Below, one piece after another: positions 36,223 to 46,368 of a DNA stretch of 64,000 nt. The position numbers were made by a program, and so were the translations under genes. Under the pieces are notes generated by a model. The model saw only the letters and a list, made by a program, of their open reading frames with translations, made no database searches and was not told where the DNA came from. Origin of the DNA: Anaerococcus obesiensis ph10 (lineage in GTDB: Bacteria > Bacillota > Clostridia > Tissierellales > Peptoniphilaceae); NCBI RefSeq assembly GCF_000311745.1, contig NZ_HE978531.1, forward strand, positions 1-64,000, given 5' to 3'. Numbering within the stretch: the stretch's first letter is position 1; each line of letters begins with the position of its first letter.

Positions 36223-38340
36223 TTATTCATCTTCGTATTCTACGTAAGAAAAATAATGATCTCTTTCATTTAAATCTTCATTTTCGTAAGTTTCAATTAC
36301 TTCGTTGTTGATTGATTTTACTAAATCTATTATATATGATCTAAGATTTGCTCTTCCTAGCATTTTTTTACCTAAATTTTGTTTTATATTTGTGATTTTT
36401 TTATAATTTACTATATATTTTGCAAGGTCGACTCCTTCAACTCTTCTTTTTTTCAAAATAAATTTTGAAATAAAAGTTAGAAGGTCGAACAAATTATTTG
36501 ATTTTCTTTTTAAATATTTAATTAAACTATTAAAAAATATTCCCTTTATAGAAACTAATTTATCAAAAAATTTATCTTTTGAACCATCAATTTCAAATCT
36601 TATATTTTTTGTTAAAAATTCAAAAATTTCATTAATTTCATCTTGGCAATAATCAATTATTTGGTCTGTGATTGAATAATTTGGATTATTTAATTTTGCC
36701 ATAAATTCAACTACATAAGATGGAGTTGTCTTTTCATCAAGCGCCTTGTATTGATAAATATAATTTGAAAAATCATATAAGCTATGACCATCTTTTGAAA
36801 TTGGCATAGAAATACCTTTTTTCATAAGCTTATCATAATAATAAATTATATTGTCTGTTGTAATTATTTTTTCTTCAAATTGCTCAATCAAAATTTCTAG
36901 GCATTCTTCTAAGTCTTTTGCTTTTATTATGGCGTGAGACCTGTATGAATCAATTTTTATAAACATTTCCCCATCTGCATCAAAAATATTTATAAAACCT
37001 AATTTTTCAATATGAATTGGGAATTTATCCTTGTAAAATTTTAAAATTTCTCCTATATATCCTTCTTTTGGAAGATTTATTTTTAAAGCTGTGTTTATCC
37101 TATCAATTAAAAATTTTTTAATATTCATTTCAGAAATCATAGGATTTTTTGCCATGGAATGAACGTAATTAAACAAAACATCTTTTAGTGATAATTGATT
37201 TTCTAGAGCGTAGGCAATTGAATTTTCTATTTTTATGGTTTCTCCTGATAAATTTTCGTAAGAAAAAGATTTGATTAATTGAGTTTTTAAATCAACAGAA
37301 AATCCATTAAATTCTTCTATATCATCCAAAACATTAATGTGTCTTATTGGAAGAGGATAGGTTACAGTTGAGCCAGTTTGAATATTAAATATTTCATTTC
37401 CAAAAACAGATTTATATTTTGCAGTTCCATTTTCATGCAGGTGACCTGTAAATAAAAATTTTACCCCCATATCTGCCAAAACTTCAATTGGAAGCTTATC
37501 ATTTATTCTAGGATCATCGTCAATATATTTTTCATTCCAATTTTTTATTATAAAAGGTCCCAAGACGAGTCTTTGATCTCTAAAATTTGGAATAAAAGCA
37601 TGATGAGATATTACAAAAATCATATCTTTTCTACCTTTTGCCTCATCAATTTTTTCAATCGCCCATTTCATAACATTTTTATCAAGAGCTCCAACCACAT
37701 TTGTTTTGCCATCCTTATGATTTTGTTCATAATCACAAGAATAAATTGAAGTGTCAATAAAAAGTAAAGTTAGAGAATTTTTATTTTCTAAATTATTATC
37801 AATTCTTGCAAGATAAGAGCCATATCCTTGGCAATAATAAGAATATTTAAAATCTCTGTTAAATTTTTTATTTACAAAATCTAGATGAGATTTGAAAATA
37901 TTAGAATTTTTATAAAATTCCAAAACCTTATCTTTGTACAAAAAATCATATATTTCAAAAAAATCTCTAGGTTCAATATAATCAGTCTTTTTGAGGTTTT
38001 TATAATCAAAAGCCTGCTTGTTATTTATATCATGATTTCCTGGAATTAAAAATATTTTTCTTTGTGGATTTTCATAGGTCCAAGATTTTAAAATTTCCAT
38101 AACTTCTAGATGTGATTTTTTTTCTCCATCTTTTGTCAAATCGCCAGGAATTATTATATATTTGCTATCATTAAGACTTGCAAGCTCTAATGCTTTTTTT
38201 AAAAGCCCTTCGCCTTCAACCAAAAATTTTCTGTCATATTTGATAGCCATATTAAATTCTTTATTATTAGCCATCAAAGATCTTGCCAAAATATGAATAT
38301 CAGAAAGAATGCTGAGGCTTATTTTTTTATTATTTTCCAT
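36223..38340 (-). CDS. large metallophosphoesterase
   Basis: A 705-residue cytoplasmic protein. Residues 1 to about 320 form a calcineurin-like phosphoesterase with all metal motifs: LSDIHI, PGDLTKDG, PGNHDIN, SHHAFIP and TGHLHENG. The remaining 380 residues match no family I can name and are rich in Lys/Ile/Phe; they include repeated DxxxKFLIDRI- and FISKFILKK-type helices. No signal peptide. The catalytic substrate is unknown. AAAGGAA precedes the ATG, and it is the only gene of its unit. Confidence 0.82.
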   Translation of the reverse strand: MENNKKISLSILSDIHILARSLMANNKEFNMAIKYDRKFLVEGEGLLKKALELASLNDSKYIIIPGDLTKDGEKKSHLEVMEILKSWTYENPQRKIFLIPGNHDINNKQAFDYKNLKKTDYIEPRDFFEIYDFLYKDKVLEFYKNSNIFKSHLDFVNKKFNRDFKYSYYCQGYGSYLARIDNNLENKNSLTLLFIDTSIYSCDYEQNHKDGKTNVVGALDKNVMKWAIEKIDEAKGRKDMIFVISHHAFIPNFRDQRLVLGPFIIKNWNEKYIDDDPRINDKLPIEVLADMGVKFLFTGHLHENGTAKYKSVFGNEIFNIQTGSTVTYPLPIRHINVLDDIEEFNGFSVDLKTQLIKSFSYENLSGETIKIENSIAYALENQLSLKDVLFNYVHSMAKNPMISEMNIKKFLIDRINTALKINLPKEGYIGEILKFYKDKFPIHIEKLGFINIFDADGEMFIKIDSYRSHAIIKAKDLEECLEILIEQFEEKIITTDNIIYYYDKLMKKGISMPISKDGHSLYDFSNYIYQYKALDEKTTPSYVVEFMAKLNNPNYSITDQIIDYCQDEINEIFEFLTKNIRFEIDGSKDKFFDKLVSIKGIFFNSLIKYLKRKSNNLFDLLTFISKFILKKRRVEGVDLAKYIVNYKKITNIKQNLGKKMLGRANLRSYIIDLVKSINNEVIETYENEDLNERDHYFSYVEYEDE

Positions 38341-38543
38341 ACTATCATTTCCTTTTTCTTAATTTTAATATACCATAAGTAAAAAATAAAAATAAGGAGA
38401 AATATAGAATTTTTAATGGAAAAGGCTAATTAATAATTTAAATTATTTAATTTTTTTGTTTTGATTTTTTTGGGTTAGCTTTTTTTTGCTAAAAATCGTA
38501 TAATCTATGTGATAAACATCCTAAAAAAATAGAAAGGATTTTT

Positions 38544-39434
38544 ATGAATGATTATTTAAAGAAAAATAAAAAATTAGGAGCAATAATTTTTGGTTTAATA
38601 AATGTTGTTTTAGCATTTTTATCAACTCGTTTTTTGGTATTTGCGTTTTTTATTCCAATTTTTACTGCCATAAAATTGTGGGAATTAAATGATAAAAATA
38701 AAATGATATTTTTGTTTACGACAGGTTTATTTTCTGCAATTTTAAATATTAGGATGACTATTTTTCTAATGTCTCCTATGATAATTTTTGGAAATGTTTT
38801 ATATGATTTAATTAAGAAAAATAAAACTGATAAGTATAGTTTGAAAGTACTTACTATAATTTTTTCGGTTTTATCTTTGACAATTATTGGGTATCTTTAC
38901 TCTAAGTCAGATATTAATTTTAATTTTTTAGTAGATGCAACAGAAAAAATATTTAAAGATCAAAATTTCAAAATAAATAAAGTAATAATAAGAAAAAGTC
39001 TTAAAGCAATACCTTTGGTTTTTATTTTCTTTTCTTTGATTTACAGTATGATTTCACTAAAACTTGTTAGAAATTATTTGAATTATAAAAATGAAAATAT
39101 AAGGGATTTAAGAAGAATTAACACAATTAGAATTGATATAAAAGATTTAAGAGATATTTTTATTTGCCTAATTATTTCAGTAATATTATGTAAAATTTTA
39201 TCTTTTTCAAATGAATTTATTTTGTTAAATTCAATTATGGCTTTTAAATTATTATTTTTTCTAAATGGAGTTTTGCTTATTGATTATTTTGTATCACTAA
39301 AGAAAAACAAAGTAGCAAGAATAATTAATTGGTTTTTATTATTTATATTCTTTGCTTACATATCAGATATTATAGCAACAATAGGTTTTATTGATATATT
39401 TTTGAATTTAAGAAAAAAAGTGAGGATAGCATGA
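38544..39434 (+). CDS. YybS-like membrane protein (DUF2232)
   Basis: A 296-residue membrane protein with about eight hydrophobic segments. It stands just before gdpP, rplI and dnaB, the place held by YybS in many Firmicutes, and its general layout fits. Sequence conservation in this family is low, so the call leans on context. The stop overlaps the gdpP start (ATGA). Function is unknown. Confidence 0.7.
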   Translation: MNDYLKKNKKLGAIIFGLINVVLAFLSTRFLVFAFFIPIFTAIKLWELNDKNKMIFLFTTGLFSAILNIRMTIFLMSPMIIFGNVLYDLIKKNKTDKYSLKVLTIIFSVLSLTIIGYLYSKSDINFNFLVDATEKIFKDQNFKINKVIIRKSLKAIPLVFIFFSLIYSMISLKLVRNYLNYKNENIRDLRRINTIRIDIKDLRDIFICLIISVILCKILSFSNEFILLNSIMAFKLLFFLNGVLLIDYFVSLKKNKVARIINWFLLFIFFAYISDIIATIGFIDIFLNLRKKVRIA

Positions 39435-41437
39435 AGGAAAAATTAAGGTATTTTACGAAAGAAAATTATATTTTTATACTAATCTTACCTCTAATTATTT
39501 CGATAATCTTGTTTTTTTATGAGAAAATTTTTGCAACTATAGGACTTATCCTTGTAGTTTTATTATATTTTTATATTAAAAAAATAGATGATAATAATGA
39601 GGATTTTTTCCAAGCATATATTGATGAGTTGGATTATTCTTTTGATGAAATAACTAAAAATGTTGTATTTCAAATGCCATTTCCTATTGTTATTTTGGAA
39701 GATGGAAAAACAATTAAGTGGCATAATTCTAATTTTAAGGAATTGTTTGAGGCGAAAAATTTAATAGGGAAAAGTGTAAATAATTTTATAACAGATTTTA
39801 GCCAAATAGATTTTTCTAAACAATCAACGGATCCTATAACTGTTGATATTTACGATAAGGTTTATGAATTTTATTATTCTACAATAAAAAGAGAAAAATT
39901 TGATGATGAGCTTACTTTTGTTTATGGAATTGATAATACATCTGATGAGAATATCAAAAAGATATTTAAAGACAGACGCCTTGTTGTTTTGACAATGTAT
40001 ATTGACAACTTTGATGATTTAAGACAATCTACAAAGGCAAGTGATAGATCATCTTTAACTGGAGAAATTGATAGAATTATAATGAATTATTTTGAAAAAT
40101 ATGGTGCCATGGTAAGAAAATATGAAAATGATAGGTACATGGTAATGATTCATTATGATGATTACAAAAAAATTTATGATAGTAAATTTAAAATTTTGGA
40201 TTTGGTAAGAGATGTAAAAAAAGGAAATTCTATTCAACCAACTCTTTCTGTTGGTGTAGGTTTATCAGGTTCAAAGCCTATTGATGTTTATGAGGAATCT
40301 AGAATTTCAATAGATATTGCTCTTTCGCGTGGTGGCGATCAAGTTGTAATAAAAGAAGGCGATAATTACGAATATTTTGGTGGCAAATCAAAAGCAACAG
40401 AAAAAATTTCAAAAGTAAGAAGTCGTGTTATATCACAAGCTTTAAAAAGAATGGTAGAAACATCATCAAAAGTTTTTGTAATGGGACATAATAATCCAGA
40501 CATGGATTCTTTTGGGTCAGCTCTTGGAATTTATGAAGGAATAAAAAGTATTGGCAAGGAATGTTATTTTGTTTTAAATGAAGTAAACAAACCAATAGAA
40601 AATATTTACAATAGAACTGTTGAAGATTTGGAAGGATTTAGAGAAAATGTTGTTACAGAAATAAAAGCTTTGGAATTGATGGATCAAGGCTCTTTGGTAA
40701 TTGTGACAGACAATCACAGAAAAAATTCTACAGAAGCTCCATCATTAATAGATAGGACAGAACAAATTGTAATAATTGATCATCATAGAAGGGGAAATGA
40801 TTATATAAGAAATGCAACAATTTCTTATATTGAGCCTTATGCCTCAAGTGCAAGCGAGCTTGTAACAGAAATTTTAAATTATTTTGATGAATCATTTAAG
40901 GCAAGAGTTCCAGTTGCGGAGGCTTTACTTGCAGGACTTACTGTTGATACAAAAAATTTCGTTTATCAAACAGGAGTAAGAACTTTCGAAGCCGCATCAA
41001 TTTTAAAAAGATGGGGAGCAGATTCAATTATAATAAAAAGAATGTTCAAAGATGATTTTGAAATAGTAAAATACAAATCAGAAGTAATAGCTGATTCGAC
41101 AGTTGTAAATGATTTTATTGCAATAGGTCATTTTAATAGAGAAATGGATGGCTCAACTTTAATAGCAAGTCAAGCTGCTGATGATTTATTAAATATAAAA
41201 GGTGTTAAAGCAAGTTTTGTTTTGACAAGATCAAATGATAAAATCCATATATCAGGAAGAAGTTTGGGAGATATTTCAGTTCAATTAATTTTAGAAAGAA
41301 TTGGCGGAGGTGGACATTTAACTTCAGCTGCAACCCAACTTGATATGAGTATAGAAGAAGCAGAAATTATGCTTAAAAAAGCTATAAAAGAATATTTAGA
41401 GGAGGAAGTTGAAAAAAATGAAGATAATATTAACTGA
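39431..41437 (+). CDS. gdpP: cyclic-di-AMP phosphodiesterase GdpP
   Basis: Membrane-bound enzyme that hydrolyses c-di-AMP to pApA and so controls potassium and osmolyte balance. The 668-residue protein has two N-terminal transmembrane helices (about 12-50), a PAS-like domain (about 75-150) and a degenerate GGDEF domain (about 170-310). The DHH/DHHA1 phosphodiesterase part (about 335-655) carries GHNNPDMDSFGSALG, VTDNHR, IIDHHRRG and GGGGHLTSAATQL. Its end overlaps the rplI start region. Confidence 0.96.
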   Translation: MKEKLRYFTKENYIFILILPLIISIILFFYEKIFATIGLILVVLLYFYIKKIDDNNEDFFQAYIDELDYSFDEITKNVVFQMPFPIVILEDGKTIKWHNSNFKELFEAKNLIGKSVNNFITDFSQIDFSKQSTDPITVDIYDKVYEFYYSTIKREKFDDELTFVYGIDNTSDENIKKIFKDRRLVVLTMYIDNFDDLRQSTKASDRSSLTGEIDRIIMNYFEKYGAMVRKYENDRYMVMIHYDDYKKIYDSKFKILDLVRDVKKGNSIQPTLSVGVGLSGSKPIDVYEESRISIDIALSRGGDQVVIKEGDNYEYFGGKSKATEKISKVRSRVISQALKRMVETSSKVFVMGHNNPDMDSFGSALGIYEGIKSIGKECYFVLNEVNKPIENIYNRTVEDLEGFRENVVTEIKALELMDQGSLVIVTDNHRKNSTEAPSLIDRTEQIVIIDHHRRGNDYIRNATISYIEPYASSASELVTEILNYFDESFKARVPVAEALLAGLTVDTKNFVYQTGVRTFEAASILKRWGADSIIIKRMFKDDFEIVKYKSEVIADSTVVNDFIAIGHFNREMDGSTLIASQAADDLLNIKGVKASFVLTRSNDKIHISGRSLGDISVQLILERIGGGGHLTSAATQLDMSIEEAEIMLKKAIKEYLEEEVEKNEDNIN

Positions 41438-41858
41438 AGATGTTAAAAAAATCGGCAAAAAAGGCGAAGTTGTAAATGTAAAGCAAGGTTATTTTAGAAA
41501 TTATATTTTACCAAATAATCTTGGAGTAGAAGCAAATAAAGAAAATTTAGCAAAGCTTGATGAACATCTTAAACAACTAAAAAAAGAAGAAGATGAAAAT
41601 ATAAAAGCTGCAATGGAAAATAAAGAAAAAATTGAAAAAACAGAAGTTATAATCAAGGTAAAAGCTGGAGAAAATGGAAAATTATTTGGTTCAATTACAA
41701 ATATGGATATTAAAAAAGCTCTTGATGAAAAAAATATTGAAGTAGATAAGAAAAAAATCGACAAGGCTGACATTGATTCACTTGGAGATTATGAAGTTAC
41801 AATTAAGCTTTACCAACAAGTTTCTGCAAAATTAAAAGTGAAGGTTGAGGCAGAATAA
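41418..41858 (+). CDS. rplI: 50S ribosomal protein L9
   Basis: A 146-residue protein with the family start MKIILTEDVKKIGKKGEVVNVKQGYFRNYILP, a long connecting helix and the C-terminal domain. GGAGG at 41401-41405 could also serve TTG at 41409, which would add three residues; ATG 41418 agrees with homologues. The last base is shared with the dnaB start codon. Confidence 0.95.
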   Translation: MKIILTEDVKKIGKKGEVVNVKQGYFRNYILPNNLGVEANKENLAKLDEHLKQLKKEEDENIKAAMENKEKIEKTEVIIKVKAGENGKLFGSITNMDIKKALDEKNIEVDKKKIDKADIDSLGDYEVTIKLYQQVSAKLKVKVEAE

Positions 41859-43183
41859 TGGAAGAAAATCTTAGGCAAATGCCTAGTGATATTTCTTCAG
41901 AGATGGCTATAATTGGTTGTATAATTACAAAAAGTGAAACCATAGATCAGGCTATACAATTAGTAAAGCCTTATGAGTTTTATGATTCAAGATGCCAAAG
42001 AATTTATAAGACTTTAGTTAATATGTATCAAAAAGATATAAAAATAGATGAAGTAAGTCTTATATCAAAATTAAAATCAGAAAACATCTTGGAGGAAGTT
42101 GGAGGAGAGCAGTTTATTGTAGAGATAACACTCTCCTCATTTTATACTCCAAATATGGATCAATACTGTGAGAATGTCAAAGAAAAAGCTCTCCTTAGAG
42201 CATTAATCGGTGCGTGTGATGAAATAGTTGGAAAATCTTACGAACAAAAAAAAGATGCTAAAGAAGTTATAGAAATGGCAGAATCAAAAATTTTTGAAAT
42301 AAGCCAAAAAAATCTTGAAAAGGGTCTTGTAAGAGTTTCTGAAACTATGGATGAAACAATAAAACAACTTGAACTTTTAAGTTTAAATGAAGGAAAAATA
42401 ACTGGCGTTACGACAGGAATTTCAAGTGTTGATGATAAACTATCAGGTCTTCAAAATTCCCAATTAATTTTACTTGCAGCAAGACCTGCAATGGGAAAAA
42501 CTGCTCTTGGTCTTACTATGGCATGGAATGCAGCAAACGCTGGCAAATCTGTTGCGTTTTTTTCATTAGAAATGTCAACTTATCAATTAAATCAAAGATT
42601 AATTTCTATGGTTTCAATGATTGATCTTGAAAAAATAATTACAGGAAATTTGGAAGCTGACGAGTGGATTGAAATTATAAATGCAATTACAAAAATAAAA
42701 GAAAAAGAAATATATGTAGATGAAACTGCAGGAATTACTTTGTCAGAGCTTAGAAGTAAATGTAAAAGATTAAAGGCAGAAGAAGGACTTGATTTAATTG
42801 TAATCGATTATTTGCAACTTATGACTGGGGAAGGAAGATTTGATAATAGGCAACAAGAAATTGCACAAATTTCTAGAGGTTTAAAATCTTTATCAAAAGA
42901 AATAAATTGCCCAGTTTTATCACTTGCCCAACTATCTCGTGAGGCTGACAAAAGATCTGATCACAAGCCTATTTTATCAGATCTTCGTGAATCAGGAGCA
43001 ATCGAGCAAGATGCTGATGTTGTTATGCTTTTGTATAGGGAAGATTATTACGACGTAGATGATAATCCTAATGTAGCAAAAGTAATTTTGGCAAAACACA
43101 GAAATGGGCCAACAGGTCTTATGGAATTATTTTTCCACAAACAATGCACAACTTTTAAAGACCTAAGTCATGATGAAAAATAA
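41858..43183 (+). CDS. dnaB: replicative DNA helicase DnaB
   Basis: Hexameric fork helicase (441 residues; called DnaC in Bacillus). The N-terminal primase-interaction domain covers about 1-110. The RecA-like ATPase has Walker A [13 protein letters not shown] (about 206-218), Walker B [10 protein letters not shown], and [34 protein letters not shown]. The companion loader dnaI and primosome protein dnaD are two genes downstream. Confidence 0.97.
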   Translation: [441 protein letters not shown]

Positions 43184-43748
43184 AATGAAAATAATTGGAA
43201 AAGACGATAAGATATATTTAAAAAAATTAGCCTTAGATGATGCTTATGATTTAAGAAAATGGTCAATGAATGAGGATGAAAGATTAAAAGGCTATAATTA
43301 TGGAAATTTTTCTCAAATTGATTGCGAAGTTTGGTTTATGAATGTAAATATTTATAGGAAAAGATATTTTGCGGTAAGAAAAATTGACGATGATAGTTTT
43401 ATTGCCTTTATAGGTCTAAAAAATTATAATCCGATTTTAAGAAAAAGTGAATTGGGAATTGTTTTTGATCCACAATATACTTCAAGAGGTTATGGTTTTA
43501 AGGCTATGAAAATCTTACTTGATTATTATTTTGAGGATTTAAAATTTAATGAACTTTATCTTGATGTAAATAATTTTAATAAAAGAGCGATTTCTTTGTA
43601 TGAAAAATTAGGATTTAAAAAATGTGGCGATACAATAGAAATTTTTGAAAATCAAGAAATATATCCTGACGACCAATATTTTTTAATGAAAAATGGCAAA
43701 ATTTATAGTTTTATTACAAAAATGAGAATAAGAAAAAATGGAAGGTAA
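43170..43748 (+). CDS. GNAT N-acetyltransferase
   Basis: A 192-residue protein with the acetyl-CoA loop pattern YTSRGYGFKAMKILLDYYF (about 108-126) and NNFNKRAISLYEKLGFKKCG near the end. It resembles ribosomal or spermidine-type acetyltransferases; the substrate is unknown. It starts within the end of dnaB; in-frame ATGs at 43173 and 43185 are also possible. Inserted between dnaB and dnaD, it is probably co-transcribed. Confidence 0.85.
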   Translation: MMKNKMKIIGKDDKIYLKKLALDDAYDLRKWSMNEDERLKGYNYGNFSQIDCEVWFMNVNIYRKRYFAVRKIDDDSFIAFIGLKNYNPILRKSELGIVFDPQYTSRGYGFKAMKILLDYYFEDLKFNELYLDVNNFNKRAISLYEKLGFKKCGDTIEIFENQEIYPDDQYFLMKNGKIYSFITKMRIRKNGR

Positions 43749-44499
43749 TAATTTGGAATTTAAAATTCAAAATTTAAGTTTGGATATGGGAGAAACATCA
43801 TTTGAAAATATGTTTTTAAATACATACGTACCCATGGCAGACGGAGATAGCCTAAAAGTTTTTTTGCTTTTATATAAGGATTTAAAATCTAGTGGAGAAG
43901 TTGATTTAGAAAAAATAAAAAGACAACTTGCCTTTGATGATGAAAAAATGAACGAAATAATTTCATATTGGACAAATATGGGAGTATTTAGGAAAAAAGA
44001 TAGGGGTGATGGGACTTTTTATCTTGAAATAATTTCTCTAAGACAAGCTTATTTTGGAAATTCAAAGGCAAATGCAAGCGAAAATATGCTTGATACATCA
44101 AAAAGAAAATCTGTAATGTTTAATCAGGTTGAAAGAATTATTCAAAGACAGCTTACTCCACAAGATATTAGAAGAATTCACGAAACTTTAGATGAATATA
44201 AACAAGATCCTGAGCTTGTTACAGAAGCTTTTAGGCAAGCAAAAGAAGTAAATAATGTTGATGTAAAATATGTAATGGGATTTTTAAAAACTTGGAGAGA
44301 TCAAAGTATTTTTTCCTTAAATGACTTAAAAATAAAAGAAGAAAGAGCGAAATTAATGAGAGAAAAATCTCCAAGAAAATATAAGAGTGCAAAAAAAGTT
44401 TATAGGTCAAAAAATAAAAATCCAAATGAAAAATCTTATGCCCAAAAGGCAAGGGAAGAAAGATTTAAAAAAATTCTTGAAGGAGGGGATATAAGATGA
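43738..44499 (+). CDS. DnaD-like primosome protein
   Basis: A 253-residue replication-restart/initiation protein of the DnaD family. It has an N-terminal winged-helix-like part (YVPMADGDSLKVFLLLYKDLKSSG) and the C-terminal DnaD domain (LTPQDIRRIHETLDEYKQDPELVTEAFRQA, then KYVMGFLKTWRDQ). The tail is Lys/Arg-rich and would bind DNA. TTG at 43753 has a better GGAAGG site than ATG 43738, so the true start may lie there. It overlaps the loader gene by 4 nt. Confidence 0.88.
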   Translation: MEGNNLEFKIQNLSLDMGETSFENMFLNTYVPMADGDSLKVFLLLYKDLKSSGEVDLEKIKRQLAFDDEKMNEIISYWTNMGVFRKKDRGDGTFYLEIISLRQAYFGNSKANASENMLDTSKRKSVMFNQVERIIQRQLTPQDIRRIHETLDEYKQDPELVTEAFRQAKEVNNVDVKYVMGFLKTWRDQSIFSLNDLKIKEERAKLMREKSPRKYKSAKKVYRSKNKNPNEKSYAQKAREERFKKILEGGDIR

Positions 44500-45455
44500 G
44501 TCCCAATGACAATATTTCAAGAATAATTGAAAAAAGAAGAATAAAAAATAAAGAAGAACAAGAAAAAAGAAAAAAAGAAATATATGAAAAATTTCCAAGA
44601 ATTAAAGTTATTGACAAAACTATTGCATCGCTTGGGCAAATGGCAATAACAAAGGCTCAAGAAGGAATTAATGTAGATGAATTAAAGAAAAAATTAAAAG
44701 AGCTTGATAGGCAAAAGGAAGAAATTTTACTTGAAAATTCTTACCCAAAAGACTATTTAAAAATCCATTATCATTGTGATATATGTAAGGATACAGGTTT
44801 TGTAAATACTCAAATTTGTAGGTGTAGAAAAAAACTTATAATAGAGAAAAAATATTCCCAATCAAATATTAGTAGGCTTGTTCAAAGAGAAAACTTTAGA
44901 ACATTTAACGCAAATTTATATTCTAAAAATCTTTACAAAGATTATCCAATTAGTCCCTACGAGAACATAATTAGAATTCAAAATGATGCAAAAATGTATG
45001 TTGAAAATTTCTCAAAAAATTATAAAAATCTTTATATATTTGGAGATGTAGGAAGGGGCAAAACTTTTTTGATAAATTCTATTGCCAAGGAAATTTTGGA
45101 TAGAAATTATTCAGTTCTTTATCTTACAGCTACAAAATTATTTTCTTTTATGAATGATTATTTGTATGCTTTTTCTGAAAGAAAAGAGGAATTAAAAGAA
45201 AGATATGATTTGATTTTTGAATCAGACCTTTTAATTATTGATGATTTGGGAAGCGAAAATGATAGAAATTCTAATGAATCAAATTTATTTGAAATTGTTA
45301 ATGATAGGATGATTAACAAAAAACCAATTATTTTTTCATCAAATTATTCTGAAGATGAGCTAATGGAGTTTTATGGAGATAGGATTTTTTCAAGAATTAT
45401 TGGTTCAAGCCATGTAATGGAAATTTTTGGAGAAGATTTAAGACTTTTATTTTAG
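44496..45455 (+). CDS. DnaI-like helicase loader
   Basis: AAA+ ATPase that loads the DnaB helicase at the origin or a primosome (319 residues). A zinc-binding element lies near 91-110 (CDICKDTGF and CRC), Walker A FGDVGRGKTFL near 181-191, and Walker B LLIIDDLGSE near 244-253. SNYSEDELM and RIIGSSHVMEIFGEDLR close the AAA core. The zinc motif and place after dnaB-dnaD favour DnaI over IstB. Confidence 0.92.
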   Translation: MSPNDNISRIIEKRRIKNKEEQEKRKKEIYEKFPRIKVIDKTIASLGQMAITKAQEGINVDELKKKLKELDRQKEEILLENSYPKDYLKIHYHCDICKDTGFVNTQICRCRKKLIIEKKYSQSNISRLVQRENFRTFNANLYSKNLYKDYPISPYENIIRIQNDAKMYVENFSKNYKNLYIFGDVGRGKTFLINSIAKEILDRNYSVLYLTATKLFSFMNDYLYAFSERKEELKERYDLIFESDLLIIDDLGSENDRNSNESNLFEIVNDRMINKKPIIFSSNYSEDELMEFYGDRIFSRIIGSSHVMEIFGEDLRLLF

Positions 45456-45464
45456 GAGTAAAAT

Positions 45465-46127
45465 ATGCTTTTAGTAGATCGTGAAACCATGCAAAATATT
45501 GACAGCTATGCAATAAATGAAATTAAAATTCCATCTTTGTGTTTGGTTGAAAGAGCAGCACTTTCTGTAATGGAAAATATTAATCTTGATATAAGACACT
45601 CTTTTGCTCTTATTGTTTCTTGTGGAAACAATGGAGCAGATGGACTTGCTCTTGCTAGAAATTTACTTGCCATTTCTAAAGATTGTGATATTTATATTAT
45701 TGGAAATAAAAACAAGGCAAGCAAAGATTTTATAATAAATTATAATGCTTGTAAAAATCTTACAGAAAATATTTATTCGATTGAAACAATTGAAGATATG
45801 AATTTTTTGAGAAAAAATCTTGATAGGGTAAATACGATTGTTGATGGGATATTTGGAACGGGTTTGAATAGACCTGTTTCTGGAATTTATGCAAATATAA
45901 TTGATTTGATAAATGAAAAAAATATCTACACGATTTCAATTGATTTGCCATCAGGTTTTGATGCAAATGGGGAAAATAATTATGGATCTTATGTTGATAG
46001 CGACTTAATTGTTTGTATGCAAATTTTAAAAAAAGGTCTTTATGAAGATAATTATTTTAGGGATAAAACTGTAGTTTGTGATATTGGACTTCCTCAAATT
46101 GCTATTGAAAAATTTGTTAATGTTTGA
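45465..46127 (+). CDS. nnrE: NAD(P)H-hydrate epimerase
   Basis: Repairs damaged NAD(P)H by epimerising R- to S-NADHX. The 220-residue YjeF N-terminal domain has CGNNGADGLALARNL near 52-66 and the FGTGLNRPV and SIDLPSGFDANG loops. Many bacteria fuse it to the ADP-dependent dehydratase NnrD; here the dehydratase half is missing and none is nearby. AGGAG precedes the ATG. Confidence 0.92.
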   Translation: MLLVDRETMQNIDSYAINEIKIPSLCLVERAALSVMENINLDIRHSFALIVSCGNNGADGLALARNLLAISKDCDIYIIGNKNKASKDFIINYNACKNLTENIYSIETIEDMNFLRKNLDRVNTIVDGIFGTGLNRPVSGIYANIIDLINEKNIYTISIDLPSGFDANGENNYGSYVDSDLIVCMQILKKGLYEDNYFRDKTVVCDIGLPQIAIEKFVNV

Positions 46128-46164
46128 AAAAAATAAAAATAAAAGTATATTACTATTAATTGAA

Positions 46165-46345
46165 TAAAGCTGTGATGAGAAGTAGTAATTAAAAATAACC
46201 TTTAGAGAGAAGATGGTTGGTGAAAATCTTTGGCGAAAGTTAATGAATCCGTCTTTGAGCTTATAAATTTAAAGTGAATGAATTTATTTCATTAAATTGG
46301 GTGGTACCGCGATAATCTCGTCCCTTTTGGGATGAGATTTTTTTA
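46165..46345 (+). ncRNA. T-box riboswitch, serine-responsive
   Basis: The leader of serS carries the conserved stem I distal motif AGAGAG-x-GGTTGGTGaAAATC at 46204-46228, the specifier TCC (Ser) at 46248-46250 followed by the typical tctttgagc, and the T-box core TGGGTGGTACCGCG at 46298-46311. The terminator follows. Uncharged tRNA-Ser (GGA) should pair with the specifier and antiterminator and allow serS expression. Confidence 0.95.
46314..46345 (+). terminator. T-box controlled terminator
   Basis: An 11-bp stem aatctcgtccc/gggatgagatt, a 4-nt T loop and T7 tail. It is mutually exclusive with the antiterminator formed by the T-box core. Confidence 0.92.
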
Positions 46346-46368
46346 TTGTAAAAAAATTAGGAGGAAAT

